This document shows positions 1 to 12,100 of a stretch of DNA of 64,000 nt, piece after piece. The stretch is taken from NCBI GenBank assembly GCA_949361645.1, contig OX442425.1:6947622-7011621 (forward strand), read 5' to 3'. Positions within the stretch are counted from its first letter, which is position 1; every line of letters starts with the position of its first letter. The DNA is from Spongilla lacustris (lineage: Eukaryota > Porifera > Demospongiae > Spongillida > Spongillidae). The notes beneath the pieces were generated by a model, which was given only the letters and a program-made list of their open reading frames with translations, made no database searches and was not told the DNA's origin. A program made the translations under genes and the position numbers.

Positions 1-725
1 TGAAACTGATATATTGAGATCAATAGGATCATAGCCTGAAAAGCAACGTCACATAAACACAGCTCCACACTGCGTGCACCGCCTGACATATCTCAGGAAA
101 GGCTATTCCCATCGTCAGTTCATCTGTACAACCGATCGCCGGGTACCCAGACTAAAACCCATCCTATAAATACCGTAAAAACCATGCATCCTGCGTCCAG
201 GGTGGGAATATTGTAAAAACCTTACTTGGAGGGGTTTTGTCGAATGTTGAATTGAATTATTGCTTCAACATTCGACAGAACTAGGGTAGAACCACATGTA
301 TTCCCATCCTGGACGCACAATCCGGGCAGGATGGTTTTTACGCTATATAAGGACGGGTCTTTGTTAAAAACCAGCCTGTTGGACGTTTATAACTGCCTTT
401 GTTATCCTATAGGTAGGACATTGCGCCCTAGTGTGGAGTGTCCAGGGGGGACATTTTACCCTAGTGGGGGACAGTTTGCCCTAGTGCAGAATGTCCGGGG
501 GGACATTGTACACTAGTGCAGAATGTCCGGCCGGGGGGACATTCTGCATGGGGGGACAATCCGCCCTCCCACACCGGCACAGAAGGAGCAATTGCATTGG
601 CAAATTTTTGCCTCAGGTTTTATGTTTACGCGGCATCTCTTCTGCTGCCCCCACATTGTATGTGTGTTTGGGGGGGGGGGGGGGGGGGGGGGGGGGAGAG
701 AGACTGAGAGACTATTGATCATCGC
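1..725. other. Non-coding, hairpin and poly-G rich stretch
   Basis: No gene is recognised. Positions about 172-350 form an inverted repeat: AAAACCATGCATCCTGCGTC on the left is mirrored by a GACGCA...GGATGGTTTT segment on the right. A smaller hairpin (GTCGAATGTTGAA / TTCAACATTCGAC) sits inside at about 239-276. At 421-560 there are imprecise copies of a GGGGGACAtt...CCTAGtg motif, related to segments near 38.4 kb and 54.1 kb. A run of about 27 G lies at 670-697. The short open frames here are products of low-complexity DNA. Confidence 0.5.
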
Positions 726-913
726 ACCAGTCCACGAGCCACATTACATGTATAAATTGAGGTCAGATCCCCTAGCGCTGCAGTGCATCTTGTGCCGCCA
801 CTTTGCAATCCAAGGCAAGGCATGCTCAACATTAAAAGAGCCATTCCACCCCCATCTCACTGACCAGCTCAATCACTTCATTTAACAACTGTGTTCCATC
901 TTCTGAAGCTGTT

Positions 914-1249
914 TTGGTCCATTCTATGCAGTCCAACCCACCTTCACAGCGACACCTTTCTGATGTGTTAGCAGATTCACTGTTCGCTAGCCTTTACAAC
1001 TCCATATCCTGTCCTAACAAAGCACGACTTCTCTCAGTGTCCTCCCCTCATGCCTCTGCCTGGCTCTCAGTTGTCCCTTCCGAAGTCATGGGACTTCACC
1101 TTGATCCCTGTAAGCTCAACACTGCTGTCAAATGGTGGTTGGGTTTAAATCCCCATTGTGGGAATAATGACATTCCTATTGCCCACTACCCAGAGAGCAT
1201 GTTGGACCCACTGTGCCACCTGCTAGAGAGAGACCATCTGATTGTATGA
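914..1249 (+). pseudogene. LINE-type retroelement fragment, region after the RT domain
   Basis: The translated frame contains KARLLSVSSPHASAWLSVVP followed by a GLHLDP...AVKWWLGL segment. I recognise this from the part of long non-LTR retroelement polyproteins that follows the reverse-transcriptase domain in sponges, corals and similar genomes. Upstream and downstream parts of the protein are missing, and the next fragment lies in the opposite orientation, so this is a dead piece. The family call is by recall of the motif; no alignment was run. Confidence 0.7.
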
Positions 1250-1259
1250 TGTCTAGAGC

Positions 1260-1832
1260 TCAGGATACAAAAGTTGAGTGACCAGCCAAGATTCCATCAT
1301 CTAAGTACCAAACATTCGGCTGCAGACCAGTGCAGGATTTATTGTTGTGGATGGACAAAATTAGCTTTTGCAGAGCATGGAGAAGTGAAGAGGGCAAAGT
1401 GGATCGCCTTGTTGAACTCCTACCTCTGGTGACAGTAAGCCCATTGAGTGCATAATGACGGGTAGTGACCACCACACAAAGAAGACCATGGCAGGAGCTC
1501 AGGCACTCCTCGAGGAAGGTCTGCCTGGACACCAGATTGAAGGTGTTGGTCATATCAACCTTAAGCAGAGCAAAGTTGCCATCCAACCAGTGGCCTTGGG
1601 CTTCTACACATTATCTGACTTGATGAATAATCTCATACTCTCCCCCAAGGCAAGCTACACCATACTGAAAGGGCTGAAAGAAATTAGCTGCCTTGTCGCA
1701 TAACAAGAGGCACAGACACTTCCCCACAAGTCTACGAAGAATCTCACCCACAACTATGGGACTAATATGGCTTGGGTAATTAGGCTGGCACCAGCCATGT
1801 ATTTGGAGACCTGTAGTGGAACCTGCTGCCAA
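1260..1832 (-). pseudogene. LINE-type reverse transcriptase fragment
   Basis: Read on the minus strand, two overlapping frames give reverse-transcriptase landmarks in the right order: SPIVVGEILRRLVGKCLC, then FQPFQYGVACLGG, then LLKVDMTNTFNLVSRQ (finger/palm motif with Asp), and finally WYLDDG, the catalytic YxDD box. A frame change near 1600 and the loss of sequence on both sides show that it is inactive. It faces the plus-strand fragment at 914-1249, so the two are an inverted pair, from a rearrangement or two insertions. The motif order makes the RT call firm; the exact clade is not assigned. Confidence 0.8.
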
Positions 1833-3837
1833 CTAGAATGGCATACCAGGATGAGTAGCTTTTGGAAATGTAGCCATTGCACCGAGCAGATTTACATGGG
1901 CTGGCAATGTGATGGAATAAACATGAGGAGGGGAAGGAATGGGGTCACTGGGATGCTTGGAGTGTAGTAGTTTCCAAGTATGTGGTGAGTTTAGACATTG
2001 ACAAGCCTTGGAGTATATGCAATTTTGAGCAAAGGATATGGCTAAATCAATAGGTTTCCTTGACTAGATGGAGCAAGAAGAGTTGAACACTTAATTGGTG
2101 GCCATGTGCCACAGTACATGGTACACAGTATAGCCCATGCATCCAGAGGTCACAGATGCTTGTTAATTAAGTCCAGTGGTTTATGGTGACAACCAGGGTA
2201 TTAACTTACTTGCAGGAAGGCAATACATTGGGCAGCATAAGAAGCTTCCTCCATTGCTCCTGGGTGTTCTACATGACAGCACGCAGCGCACTTGAGAGAG
2301 TCTGGACATGCAGAGATAGGTAGAGACTTGTAAGGAATGTGTGTCAAGGTAGATACAATGTACTTTAAGAGCGAAGATCACTTATTATTACTATATCTTA
2401 TTTTAATTTTTTTTAATGATATAATATAACTGGCAATGGATTATTTAATATAATCATAGTAATTATTACAATAATAATACAGTTCAACATTACTATTTAC
2501 AACATTACAAGGCTGCCGCACCAGCTTGGTGACATGACTCACTAAGATTGCAGTCCAGTGCCTTCTGTCCCATCCGGCAATGAGAATGCCAGCTGGTCTG
2601 GTGTGAACAAGGTCTCTGGTAGGGTCAATGACAGAGGTCAAAGATCTCATCACGCAACCGATTATGGGAATATCATTATTGTTGATGTCCTGTCAGCGAG
2701 CTCATCTGGGTGTCGAGGTAGAACTGGAGCAATGCGAGCATTAATCACAGCCACACTCATCCAGCTGACTTTTTGGTTCCAAACTGGGTCTTGGGGAATC
2801 CAGCAGTTTGACACACCCAGCATAATCCCCCAATTTTTTTAGGATGCGAGTGTGACAACAGGAGCAGCTGCACAGACCCCAGTGAGCAAGCTGTTCAAAC
2901 ATGATGCCAATGCAAATGCAATGAACTTAGTTGGGTCTGTGTATCATAAGTGGTTGAATCCTATGCATGAAGCCTGGGGAAAGGAGGTGTATTTCCCAGC
3001 TAAGCAGAGTCAGTGGTGCTTAATGAACACTACAGGCGACTTAACCTACACCTGGTACGAGCTAATTCCATGCATTGCAGCATATAGTTTTCATACAATT
3101 ATATTTCATTTCAAAATTTGTGGTGTGCATGGGAGAAGGGCACTACATAGACCAGACTGACGTACAGATACATGGCTGTTTTAATACAGTGTAATGTACA
3201 CATGTATAAGTGAACATAAAATCATAACCTGATATTATTGGGGGAGGGGAGAAGGTGGCTCGACCCTCATGTGGACCAAAACATATACTGTTGCGTTCTT
3301 CATTTCTCTCCATCCCCTCTGGATACGTCTTCTTTGTCAAAAATAAAAATCAATACACATCTTCCATACATCCTATCCAAACCAGCAGTCTCTCTGGCTG
3401 GAAATGATTTGACTTATTTAGCGGGGCTAAATCCCTGCGCATGTATTTACATTAGGAGGGGTCCCACAACCTAGGATATGGCGACCGGGAATTCCTTTAT
3501 CCGAATCCTCCGACATCGCTCCTATATTTATATCAGGCACGATCATGGTGAAGAATCAACAATGGCATACATATATGCCAAACACATATGTACCACTGTA
3601 CAAACATCATACACACTTTGGAGACATGCAACACACATCAAATTTATTTATTTTTTCTGGTGCTACAAACAGACTTAGTTGGAGTAAATTTATTCGCAAT
3701 TACAAAAGTATACACAAGACATACATGTACATGTATTTTAGCTTTCTGGTCGCTATATGCAAATTACAGAAGAGACACAAATAGTACAACAAATTGAACA
3801 CCATAGAATGCATTGTCTGCAATATCAATGCAGGCAT
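1833..3837. other. Intergenic, decayed repeat DNA and 3' flank of the adaptor gene
   Basis: No intact gene is visible. On the minus strand near 2620-2510 a frame with RPAGILIAGWDR, and on the plus strand near 2890-2990 a frame with HDANAN...AWGKE, faintly resemble later parts of the same LINE polyprotein family; both are weak. Positions 2390-2480 are very AT-rich. The adaptor gene ends at 3838 on the minus strand, so its 3' untranslated region should run leftward from there. TTTATT on the plus strand near 3645-3655 could give AATAAA poly(A) signals. Confidence 0.4.
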
Positions 3838-6189
3838 TCAAAAGTGAGAGTAGTTTGACCGCCGGATTTGAGCACAAGAGGATCCTTCTTATGGTGCGCA
3901 ACAAGAGCAACTACAGAGTCAAATGCCTGAGGGAACAATAGAGAAGAGAAGAAATTTTGTTAATGGTCAAGTCCACACGCATCTTAAAACTGATGCAGCA
4001 CATGAGATATAAAATGCCGTGCACGTATGCATGTTAGATGTATATGACACTTCAGGTTGTATGGCTAACTATTGATGTTAAAACGAACCAGTTCTCCTAC
4101 TTTCTCTTCACCTAGTACATACTTCTTGTCATCCCGCATTCGTATCCTGGGTTATGAATAGAAAGAATAAAAGATACACGCCATTTGCCTTGTTCATGTG
4201 TACATGGTGTGCCTATTGAGTTATGCAAAATGACTGAACTGGAATAGATGTATTCCAATTTTTTTCCCCGTTGCACACTGAATGATTCAACCTGAACATA
4301 CATATGTACTTTTTTTTTTTAAACCATATACCATGTATTTAAACTGAAATGCACAGCCATGTACATGTACAGCAGACCAATGTACATGTACCCCTTGAAT
4401 ATGGGGACCACACGTGTACAACGTTGATATTCAACATAGTTTGGCTAAGTCACGCTACACAACATTCAAGTATACATGTTCATGTACATGTAAATATACT
4501 AAATTATATACATGTGTGCATATTTTGCTTACCTTAAGTGCCTCACACCTCCCTCAAACCATAGCGACAATGAATACTCTCCCTGGCCTTGAGTACTATC
4601 ACGAACCATAAATGCACCATCCTGAAAATAAAATAATATGCAGCTAGTCCTGAAAATTATTCATATCATTTCAGAAACTAAACCTAGCAGCTGCATGTAA
4701 TATAAGTATAGGGTCCTACACTGAGATACCATACATGATTATGATACACGAATAGATAAAACACACTAACTACAACGTTATGTTTGCCCTTTTTCAAGCA
4801 ATGAAAGTATATTGAAGGCAGAACACTATCCCATTGCAAAGAGAGTCAGAAAAGGTGCAAGTCAAAATCGATAGCTCTACACGTATATCAGTGTGCGCTA
4901 TGGTATTCAGATATGAACCCTACACCTTTGGATGCATATGCTATGCACTGAAGTTATAGAACGCACACCTAAAAATACAAACAGAAGATACTGGGCATTA
5001 TGAAAAGCTCAAGTAATTCCTGTTCCCCAGCTGAAGATTCTCTGCCAAGATACCCCACCCATAAAGGATTGCTCAAATCTGGCAGACCTAATGACCAACA
5101 TGAGTTGACATTGCCCCCATATGTCACCCCATGTGGACATGATCACAAACTGTCTTGGAGCTGAAAACTGCCCCACAAGCTATGCAATGCACCTAAGATG
5201 TTCCTAAAAGATGTTGTTGATCAACAGATACCACCAAAACATGGTGAGAAAAAAAAAAACTGAACACGTACATGTATATGTGCAATCCAAACCACTGTAC
5301 CACATAATTTTCATATTGTACTCAAAGAAAAATACGAGCACCCAATGGCAGTATTTGATTGGTCATATAATGAATGATACATGTATCTGCACAAGCACAA
5401 TGTGTTTATTAGTCATTACAGCTGTAGTAAATAAAGTGCTCAGTTTCAAGGGAAGGATTTCAACATGTACGTACACTTGGTTTTAAAATAATTCTCTCAG
5501 TGGATTTACCTCATGTCCCTGTATGATGCAAACTTTTTTTTGGAGGGGTGGTTGGTTTGGGGGGGAGGGGTGGTTGGTAGGTTGGGGGGGGGGGGGGGGG
5601 GGGCACGCGGGGAAAAGTGTGCTGCTTAGTGATTGGCACTTGACCTTGGAACACCGCTGGGTACAATTAGAATTGGTTTCACAAAAAAGTTGAATGTAAA
5701 TATTTACGAGTAAATTTTTTTATCTTACCAGCATCCTTTCTCTTATAAACCTAAAAAGGAGTTGTTTTTTTCCCCTAAGATTTCAACCGCTTATTCTTGT
5801 GAACACCGCTGGGTACATATAATTTGTAATCAGAATTGGTTTCACAAAAAGTTGAATGTAAATATTTACAAGTATAAATTTCTCTTACCAGCATCCTTTG
5901 TCTTATAAACCTAAAAAGGAGTTGTTTTTTTTCCCCCTAAAATTTCAACTGCTTATTCTTGTGCTCTGTACAGTATACGAATATCTTGTCAGTTATTTTT
6001 GCTGAGCCCTCGATGTAACACAGTATCGCAATCAAAATGCCACAAGTTGATAGTGACACACATACACACATGTACATGTACACACCTTCTGGCACTTCTT
6101 TAACATGGCCTCTGCTATCTTTCTGTCTGCAGCCGCATGGTACCACGACTGCTCAGCAAGAGCGCCAGATGGTCTACCACGCTGTGGCG
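3838..6189 (-). CDS. SH2-domain exons of the adaptor (exons 25-28)
   Basis: Four exons (6189-6086, 4621-4533, 4146-4101, 3927-3838) join in phase to one SH2 domain of about 85 residues at the extreme C-terminus. It opens with [19 protein letters not shown] (the W-Y-H start and alpha-A helix). DGAFMVRDS follows, holding the invariant phosphate-binding Arg of the FLVR box. Next come [17 protein letters not shown] (beta-C/D), [27 protein letters not shown] (alpha-B) and a short tail ending in QTTLTF before a TGA. In SLP-76 and BLNK the SH2 is also last and also has the 'PLVLI/PLLLI' strand, which fits the family call. The final exon is short, with the stop at 3838-3840. Confidence 0.9.
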
Positions 6190-9100
6190 CTGTGAACAAG
6201 GACAAATAAGGAGCTATAGAATTCAAACACATTACACATTACTAATTGCATGCACATGGTGGTGTCTTTAAGTGGGTAGTAGATTTACGTGATGCATGCT
6301 GCACAGCTAACTCAATACTACAATGAGCAATAATATATACAAATACATATTCATGATCACTGTGGCATTCAACACACTATCAAACACTTACATGTAGGGG
6401 GTAGAATAAGAACTATATACATGTAACTTGTATCCCATGTGATCGTTTGTGAGCCCAGACACGAACCCAATTATAAAAAATTATTATTAGTTTACTGACG
6501 TTTCTTACATGATGAATTTTCCTTAGCACCTGTGGGTAGTGGTGCCCCTTTGCCAGGTCTAGCAGGTAATGGCGGTTCTTCCTTAGGAGGAAGCTTTATA
6601 GACTCCTGTTTGGGTAATGGCTTGGCAGGAGGTCTTGCAGGTAGTGGTGGTTCTTCTCTAACAGACGGGGAAGGTTCAGATTTCATTGGTAAAGGTGCCT
6701 CATCCTTGCTAGTTTGCTTCTTAGACAATCCTTGCCCAACCTTGGTGGGTCCCATTGGCAAAGGTGCCTCTTCTTTGACAAGTGGCAGAGTTGATGAGCG
6801 TTCTCTGGCAGATTTTGACACTTCGTCTTTGCCTGTTTGCTTTTGGGGTAAGAACTGTCCTGCTTTAGAAGATCTCACCGGTGATGGAGATTCTTCTTTG
6901 ATAAGTGCTGGTGATAACCGTTGCTCTTCTGTTGATGACTCATCTTTGCTGGGCAACTTGGAAGGTAGTCGCCCCCTTTCTGGGAGTTGAGGTGAGTCCC
7001 GTTTTGAGAGTTGCGGTGAGTCTCTTTTTGCTGCTGGTGCCTCTGGTCGTGACTTATCTCCCTTAATGGACCCCCTACCTGCTTTTGGTGACTCCTTAGT
7101 GCTCTCTGACTCATCTTTACTGAGCTGTTTGGAGGCCATTGGTAAACCTACTTTAGAAGGATTCGTATTCTCTTCACTTGCACCTCGTGGAAGAGATGGG
7201 AGTTCATCTTTAGCAGGTCTGGTGGGTAATGGTGGTTCATTTTTTGCAGGTCTAGGGGGTAATGAAGGCTCATCTTTAGCAGGTTTGGAAGGCAATGATG
7301 GCTCATCTTTAGCAGGTTTGGAAGGCAATGGTGGATCACCCTTACCAGGTTTGGAAGGCAATGGTGGATCACCCTTACCAGGCTTGGAAGGCAATGATGG
7401 CTCATCTTTAGCAGGTTTGGAAGGCAATGGTGGATCACCCTTACCAGGTTTGAAAGGCAATGATGGCTCATCTTTAGCAGGTTTGGAAGGCAATGGTGGA
7501 TCACCCTTACCAGGCTTGTAAGGCAATGATGGCTCATCTTTAGCAGGTTTGGAAGGCAATGGTGGATCACCCTTACCAGGTTTGGAAGGCAATGATGGCT
7601 CATCTTTAGCAGGTTTGGAAGGCAATGGTGGATCACCCTTACCAGGCTTCGAAGGCAATGATGGCTCATCTTTAGCAGGTTTGGAAGGCAATGGTGGATC
7701 ACCCTTACCAGGTCTGGAAGGCAATGATGGCTCATCATTTGATGAAGAATCCAGCTGAGGCTGACGACCAACGTTTCCAAGCAATTTGCTTGTTAATTGT
7801 TTGTCACTTGTTCTGTCACCTGTCCCAAAAGCATCAGGCTTAGGTGGGATTGGTTTAGCTGTTGGATTATTGGATGGAGCAGAGCCACCATCACCTTCAG
7901 TGGGTCCAGCCTCTGATGGTTGGTTCCACTTCTTCGCAGATTTAGGGGACTGTGTGTCCTTTTCACCTTGTTTTCCTCTTGACGGGAGTAATTTTGGATC
8001 TCCTTTTTTCACCTCTGTGGCAACTGATGTTTTTCCCGCTGAGACAGATGCAGTTGAGTGGTTTGGGGATGATGGTGTTTCCACATCCTCGTCCTCTCGT
8101 ATTGAATCAGACCTTGTGGTCTTCTTGCTATTATCTTGTGCACCTGTTCGATTATCAGCTGGCACGGATGACTTAATACTGCCTTGTTTTTTAATGCCCC
8201 TGTCCCCTTCCCCTTGAGGTAGGGACACACCTTTCTCATCCTTCAACGAATTTGCTCTAGAGTTCTTACCTGAAGGTGCTGCCTCCTCCTTCTTATCAGC
8301 GGGGGCAGCAGGCACAGGAGGTGTGGTTATATCTCTGGCCTCGCCTCCTTTGTTCTCTTTCTGCTTATCTTTGGGCCTTGGTGGTAGCTGATGAACTGGA
8401 GATGGATTTGATGGTGTAGATGGCTTTTCTGTACTTCCTTCAAACTGCTCCTTAATCTTGTCCACGCCAACTGTTCTATCTATGTGTCGCCCCGTAAGAG
8501 GGCTAACGTCCATGGCTGGCTTGCCAAACAGTCTATTTAAAAAGGGTCCCTTCTTAGGGGGATCCTTTGCAGATCCATTTTCAGGAACAGACAAATGAGA
8601 TGTTGAATCTACTGCCTTCGATGTTGATGGATCAGGTTTGGATACAGGTAATTTGAGGGGTTCTAACAGCTTTGACTCTGCCTTTCCATTATCTGGTTTA
8701 GTTGCTTGCTTTGACTTGAATAGCCTACCTGCTTTTGGTAATGCAGGAGATCCCAACACCTGTGAAAGGATAAGCCTAGTTAACTACAAGCAGGCCATGT
8801 ACATAGATAGCATTAGAGTTGTCAACTGTACATGTAAATGCACACATTTATTGAGTGCAAATACTTTGTGTATGCAATGTCAAGACAGACTTAATTTCTT
8901 TTTTTTTTATGCTCTATTTGGCTGAAATATAAACACCTGAATAGGCAGATATGTAATATTTCATACATGGTTATGTGTTCGTGTTTCTGCCAGCTATAAA
9001 ATTTGAAATGTTACATGTAGATGTATGCTTGCATAGCCAAAACCTGGCATCTGACCTCTTAACTAGGCAATAGTGTCCATTATGACATTCACCTCATACC

Positions 9101-12100
9101 CTGACCACAAAACGTAAGTGTTCTACGAACATACCTGTGCATGCTTTGCATGTGTTCTATTGTATTGTAACTACCTACATGTACATGTAGGCCTTCTTAC
9201 TACCTTCTGTGAAATTCTGTTGTAGAGTTATATCTACATGTATGTGAGTTATTATCATCAGGGCTAAACAAGTGTGAGTCTCATGACCAAATCGTAAGAG
9301 CTGAAAGGTCCAAATGCAGTGTCAGTGATTACATGTACAAATGTAAATGCAAATTTCAAACATGTCTGGCCATATTTTCCAAAGCACACTTCTAGAACTT
9401 CCTGCTTCTCACTGTAACATACCAATTATAGTCATCGTTGATGATTCTTGCAGGCATGGAATGGACAAAGCCTGCACATGCACATAACATGTACTTGTAC
9501 CAGGTACACACCACGCCATGCAAGTTGTGTACACAGGAGTGCGTGCTGATAGCAGCTGCAAAGGCTTTTATTATAAGAAAGTTCTGTTTACTGTAGCTTC
9601 TATAAATGTTCTTGTGCAAGTGTACACCTTGTGCAGTGATACTGGCAACCTCATTCAGCCTTTACTCTTTGTTTATCGAGTAGATGGACTTTCATTTCTA
9701 GAGCCATACCCAATATCCAAACTCTAATCAACCCTTGGAAGACACCATCTCTACATGTATGTCATTGCGTCCTTATATCACTGGTCAGAACACTTTTAGG
9801 TGCTTACATGTACTTCAGATATTGGCCTCATGTTGCCCTCATACTGAAACAATCCACAACACTGCCATTTGAAGCCACATATGCTCAGCCAATCGCTAGA
9901 TGTCGTATACATGCACGTACATCGAGAGCAAAGACAGTTTCAGTATGTCCAGTTTGATGTGCTATTTGCCAAGCTACAGTTACATGTACCTGCATCTCTT
10001 CAATTAAAGCTGGTAACAAGTGAAATCGGCGCTCCCACGTGGCTTTCTATGCTACCAATCCAAGAACATGGCTTTACCTTACATAAGGGACTATATTTAG
10101 AGAAGCCTATGTTTAGGTTATGGCTGGCAGCCTCCTTTGCTTCCATCCCACTGTGCTTGTAGCAACACATTTTCTGCGGAACACTTAAGCACTCGAAGCA
10201 GTGGCTATCCTTCTATACAACACAATGGGCTATGTGACATCACAGCAACTTTGCTTACTGAAGTATGCCACAATGTTGGAACTGAGCCTTGTCTACAACT
10301 TCTATCAGGTGAATTTCTGAACTACAGTACAAGACAGTAAACGCTGCAGATGGTGCTCATTTTGATGTCGTTGCAATAAAATTTTGGGGTCACAACAGTC
10401 ATCAGGATTACCTTGATGCAAAAATGTTCAATCATTTTGCCAAGTCTTACGTGAAAGAACCCATGACTCAATCTTATCAAAATCTAGAACAGGACAAGAA
10501 ATGTGCATACGAAGCCAGATCAGTTTGTGAAGTACAACTTGGATGTTTCACACCATTGGTGTTTTCTACTTCTGGTGGATTAGGTCCTACTGCCAGGATG
10601 AGGCTTGCATCACTCATTGCAGAAAAGCATGACCAGCCATATAGTTTAACTCTCTTTTGGATTAACGCTACGTGTAAATTGAGCTTTTCATTGCTCCATT
10701 TTGCAATGATGTGTGTATGTGGCTCAACATCGTCATACCCTTATGGCACATCCTCCTCCCCATACCATCATGGTACATCCTCCTCCCCATACCATCATGG
10801 TACATCCTCCTCCCCATACCATTATGGCACATCCTCCTCCCCACACCATTATGGTACATCCTCCTCCCCATACCATCATGGTACATCCTCCCCATACACA
10901 TCCTCCTCCCCATACCATCATGGCACATCCTCCTCCCCATACCATCATGGCACATCCTCCTCCCCATACCATCATGGCACATCCTCCTCCCCATACCATC
11001 ATGGCACATCCTCCTCCCCATACCATCATGGCACATCCTCCTCCCCATACCATCATGGCACATCCTCCTCCCCATACCATCATGGCACATCCTCCTCTGC
11101 TCAGCTGATTAATATTATGTTTTAACTTTATCTTGTATTTCTAAATACAGACTATATAGGACCATTTACACATGTACATGTACATACATTTTAATGCTAC
11201 ATTAATTAAACTGGAGGCATGAAAACTAGTGGCTGAACTTACAGGTTCTTTCACAGTAGGAATAGTGGGAGGGGCAGGAGGAGGTGGAAGGTGTGGCGTT
11301 TCATCATCTAAATGCAAAGATAAAAGAGCCCCACAAATAAACGTCCATGTAAATGGTTGTGTATGTTCAAATCCAAAACATATTTGCATCATACAGTATA
11401 CATGTACAAATAAACACATACACGTACACATACACGTACACGTACTCAGTGGCACAAAAAACATCGGGACGTTAGCCAGACTTCCCCACACATGCAGAGT
11501 GCAGACAGTGCTAAAAGCACACAGTGTACATGTGTACATGTACATGTACATGTGTATGTAAATGTACATGTATGTACAAACATTTATGCATGCATACACA
11601 GTTGTATGCAATATTACATATACATGTAACACATTAGATGGACACCCATACATGTATACATACACTTCATGTAACTGCTGCTTGCACACTGACCTCCGTT
11701 ATCATAGATCTCCTCATTGTCATCAGATGGAGGGGGGAGGGGTGGGCGAGCAGGAGGCTTTGGGGACAACTAGGGAGGACAAGAATACATGCGTACAGTA
11801 GAACCTCATTGATAAAATACATGTAGAACCTTGTCAATTCGAACTTGTTGATTAGTTCACAAAAACTCTGTAATTATTATAACGGTATGGCTCTGAAACA
11901 CAGCTCCCACACAATTGCAGCATTGGATATTTTGTAACCCTGTTAATTTTAATTCCTTGGCTAAATAACTGCTTCTAGGGAACAACCTCAACCGGCCAGT
12001 TTATATTTTATAGAGGACTTGCAAGTGGTCCACGTCACGTGGATCTTACATCTTGCAATAATGCTGGACACGAGAAAACAATAAGTGAACAACAGACGAA

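Larger units (their letters stand above)
8760..11242. other. Intron 23 of the adaptor gene, with inserted retroelement
   Basis: The stretch between exon 23 (ends 11243) and exon 24 (starts 8759). Positions 8770-9960 show no recognisable gene, only AT-rich sequence with many TACATGTA palindromes. Positions 9964-11097 hold a LINE remnant followed by a tandem array, listed separately. Confidence 0.6.

Noticed and set aside
7148..7780. 210-residue minus-strand frame of HHCLPNL repeats
   Set aside because: Shifted-frame shadow of the KP-repeat exon 24, which fits by splice phase and joins to the SH2 domain.
10668..11125. Long frames of GTSSSPYHH or MCHDGMGRR repeats
   Set aside because: Products of the 27-base array; only the part before 10730 on the plus strand resembles a protein, a dead LINE fragment.
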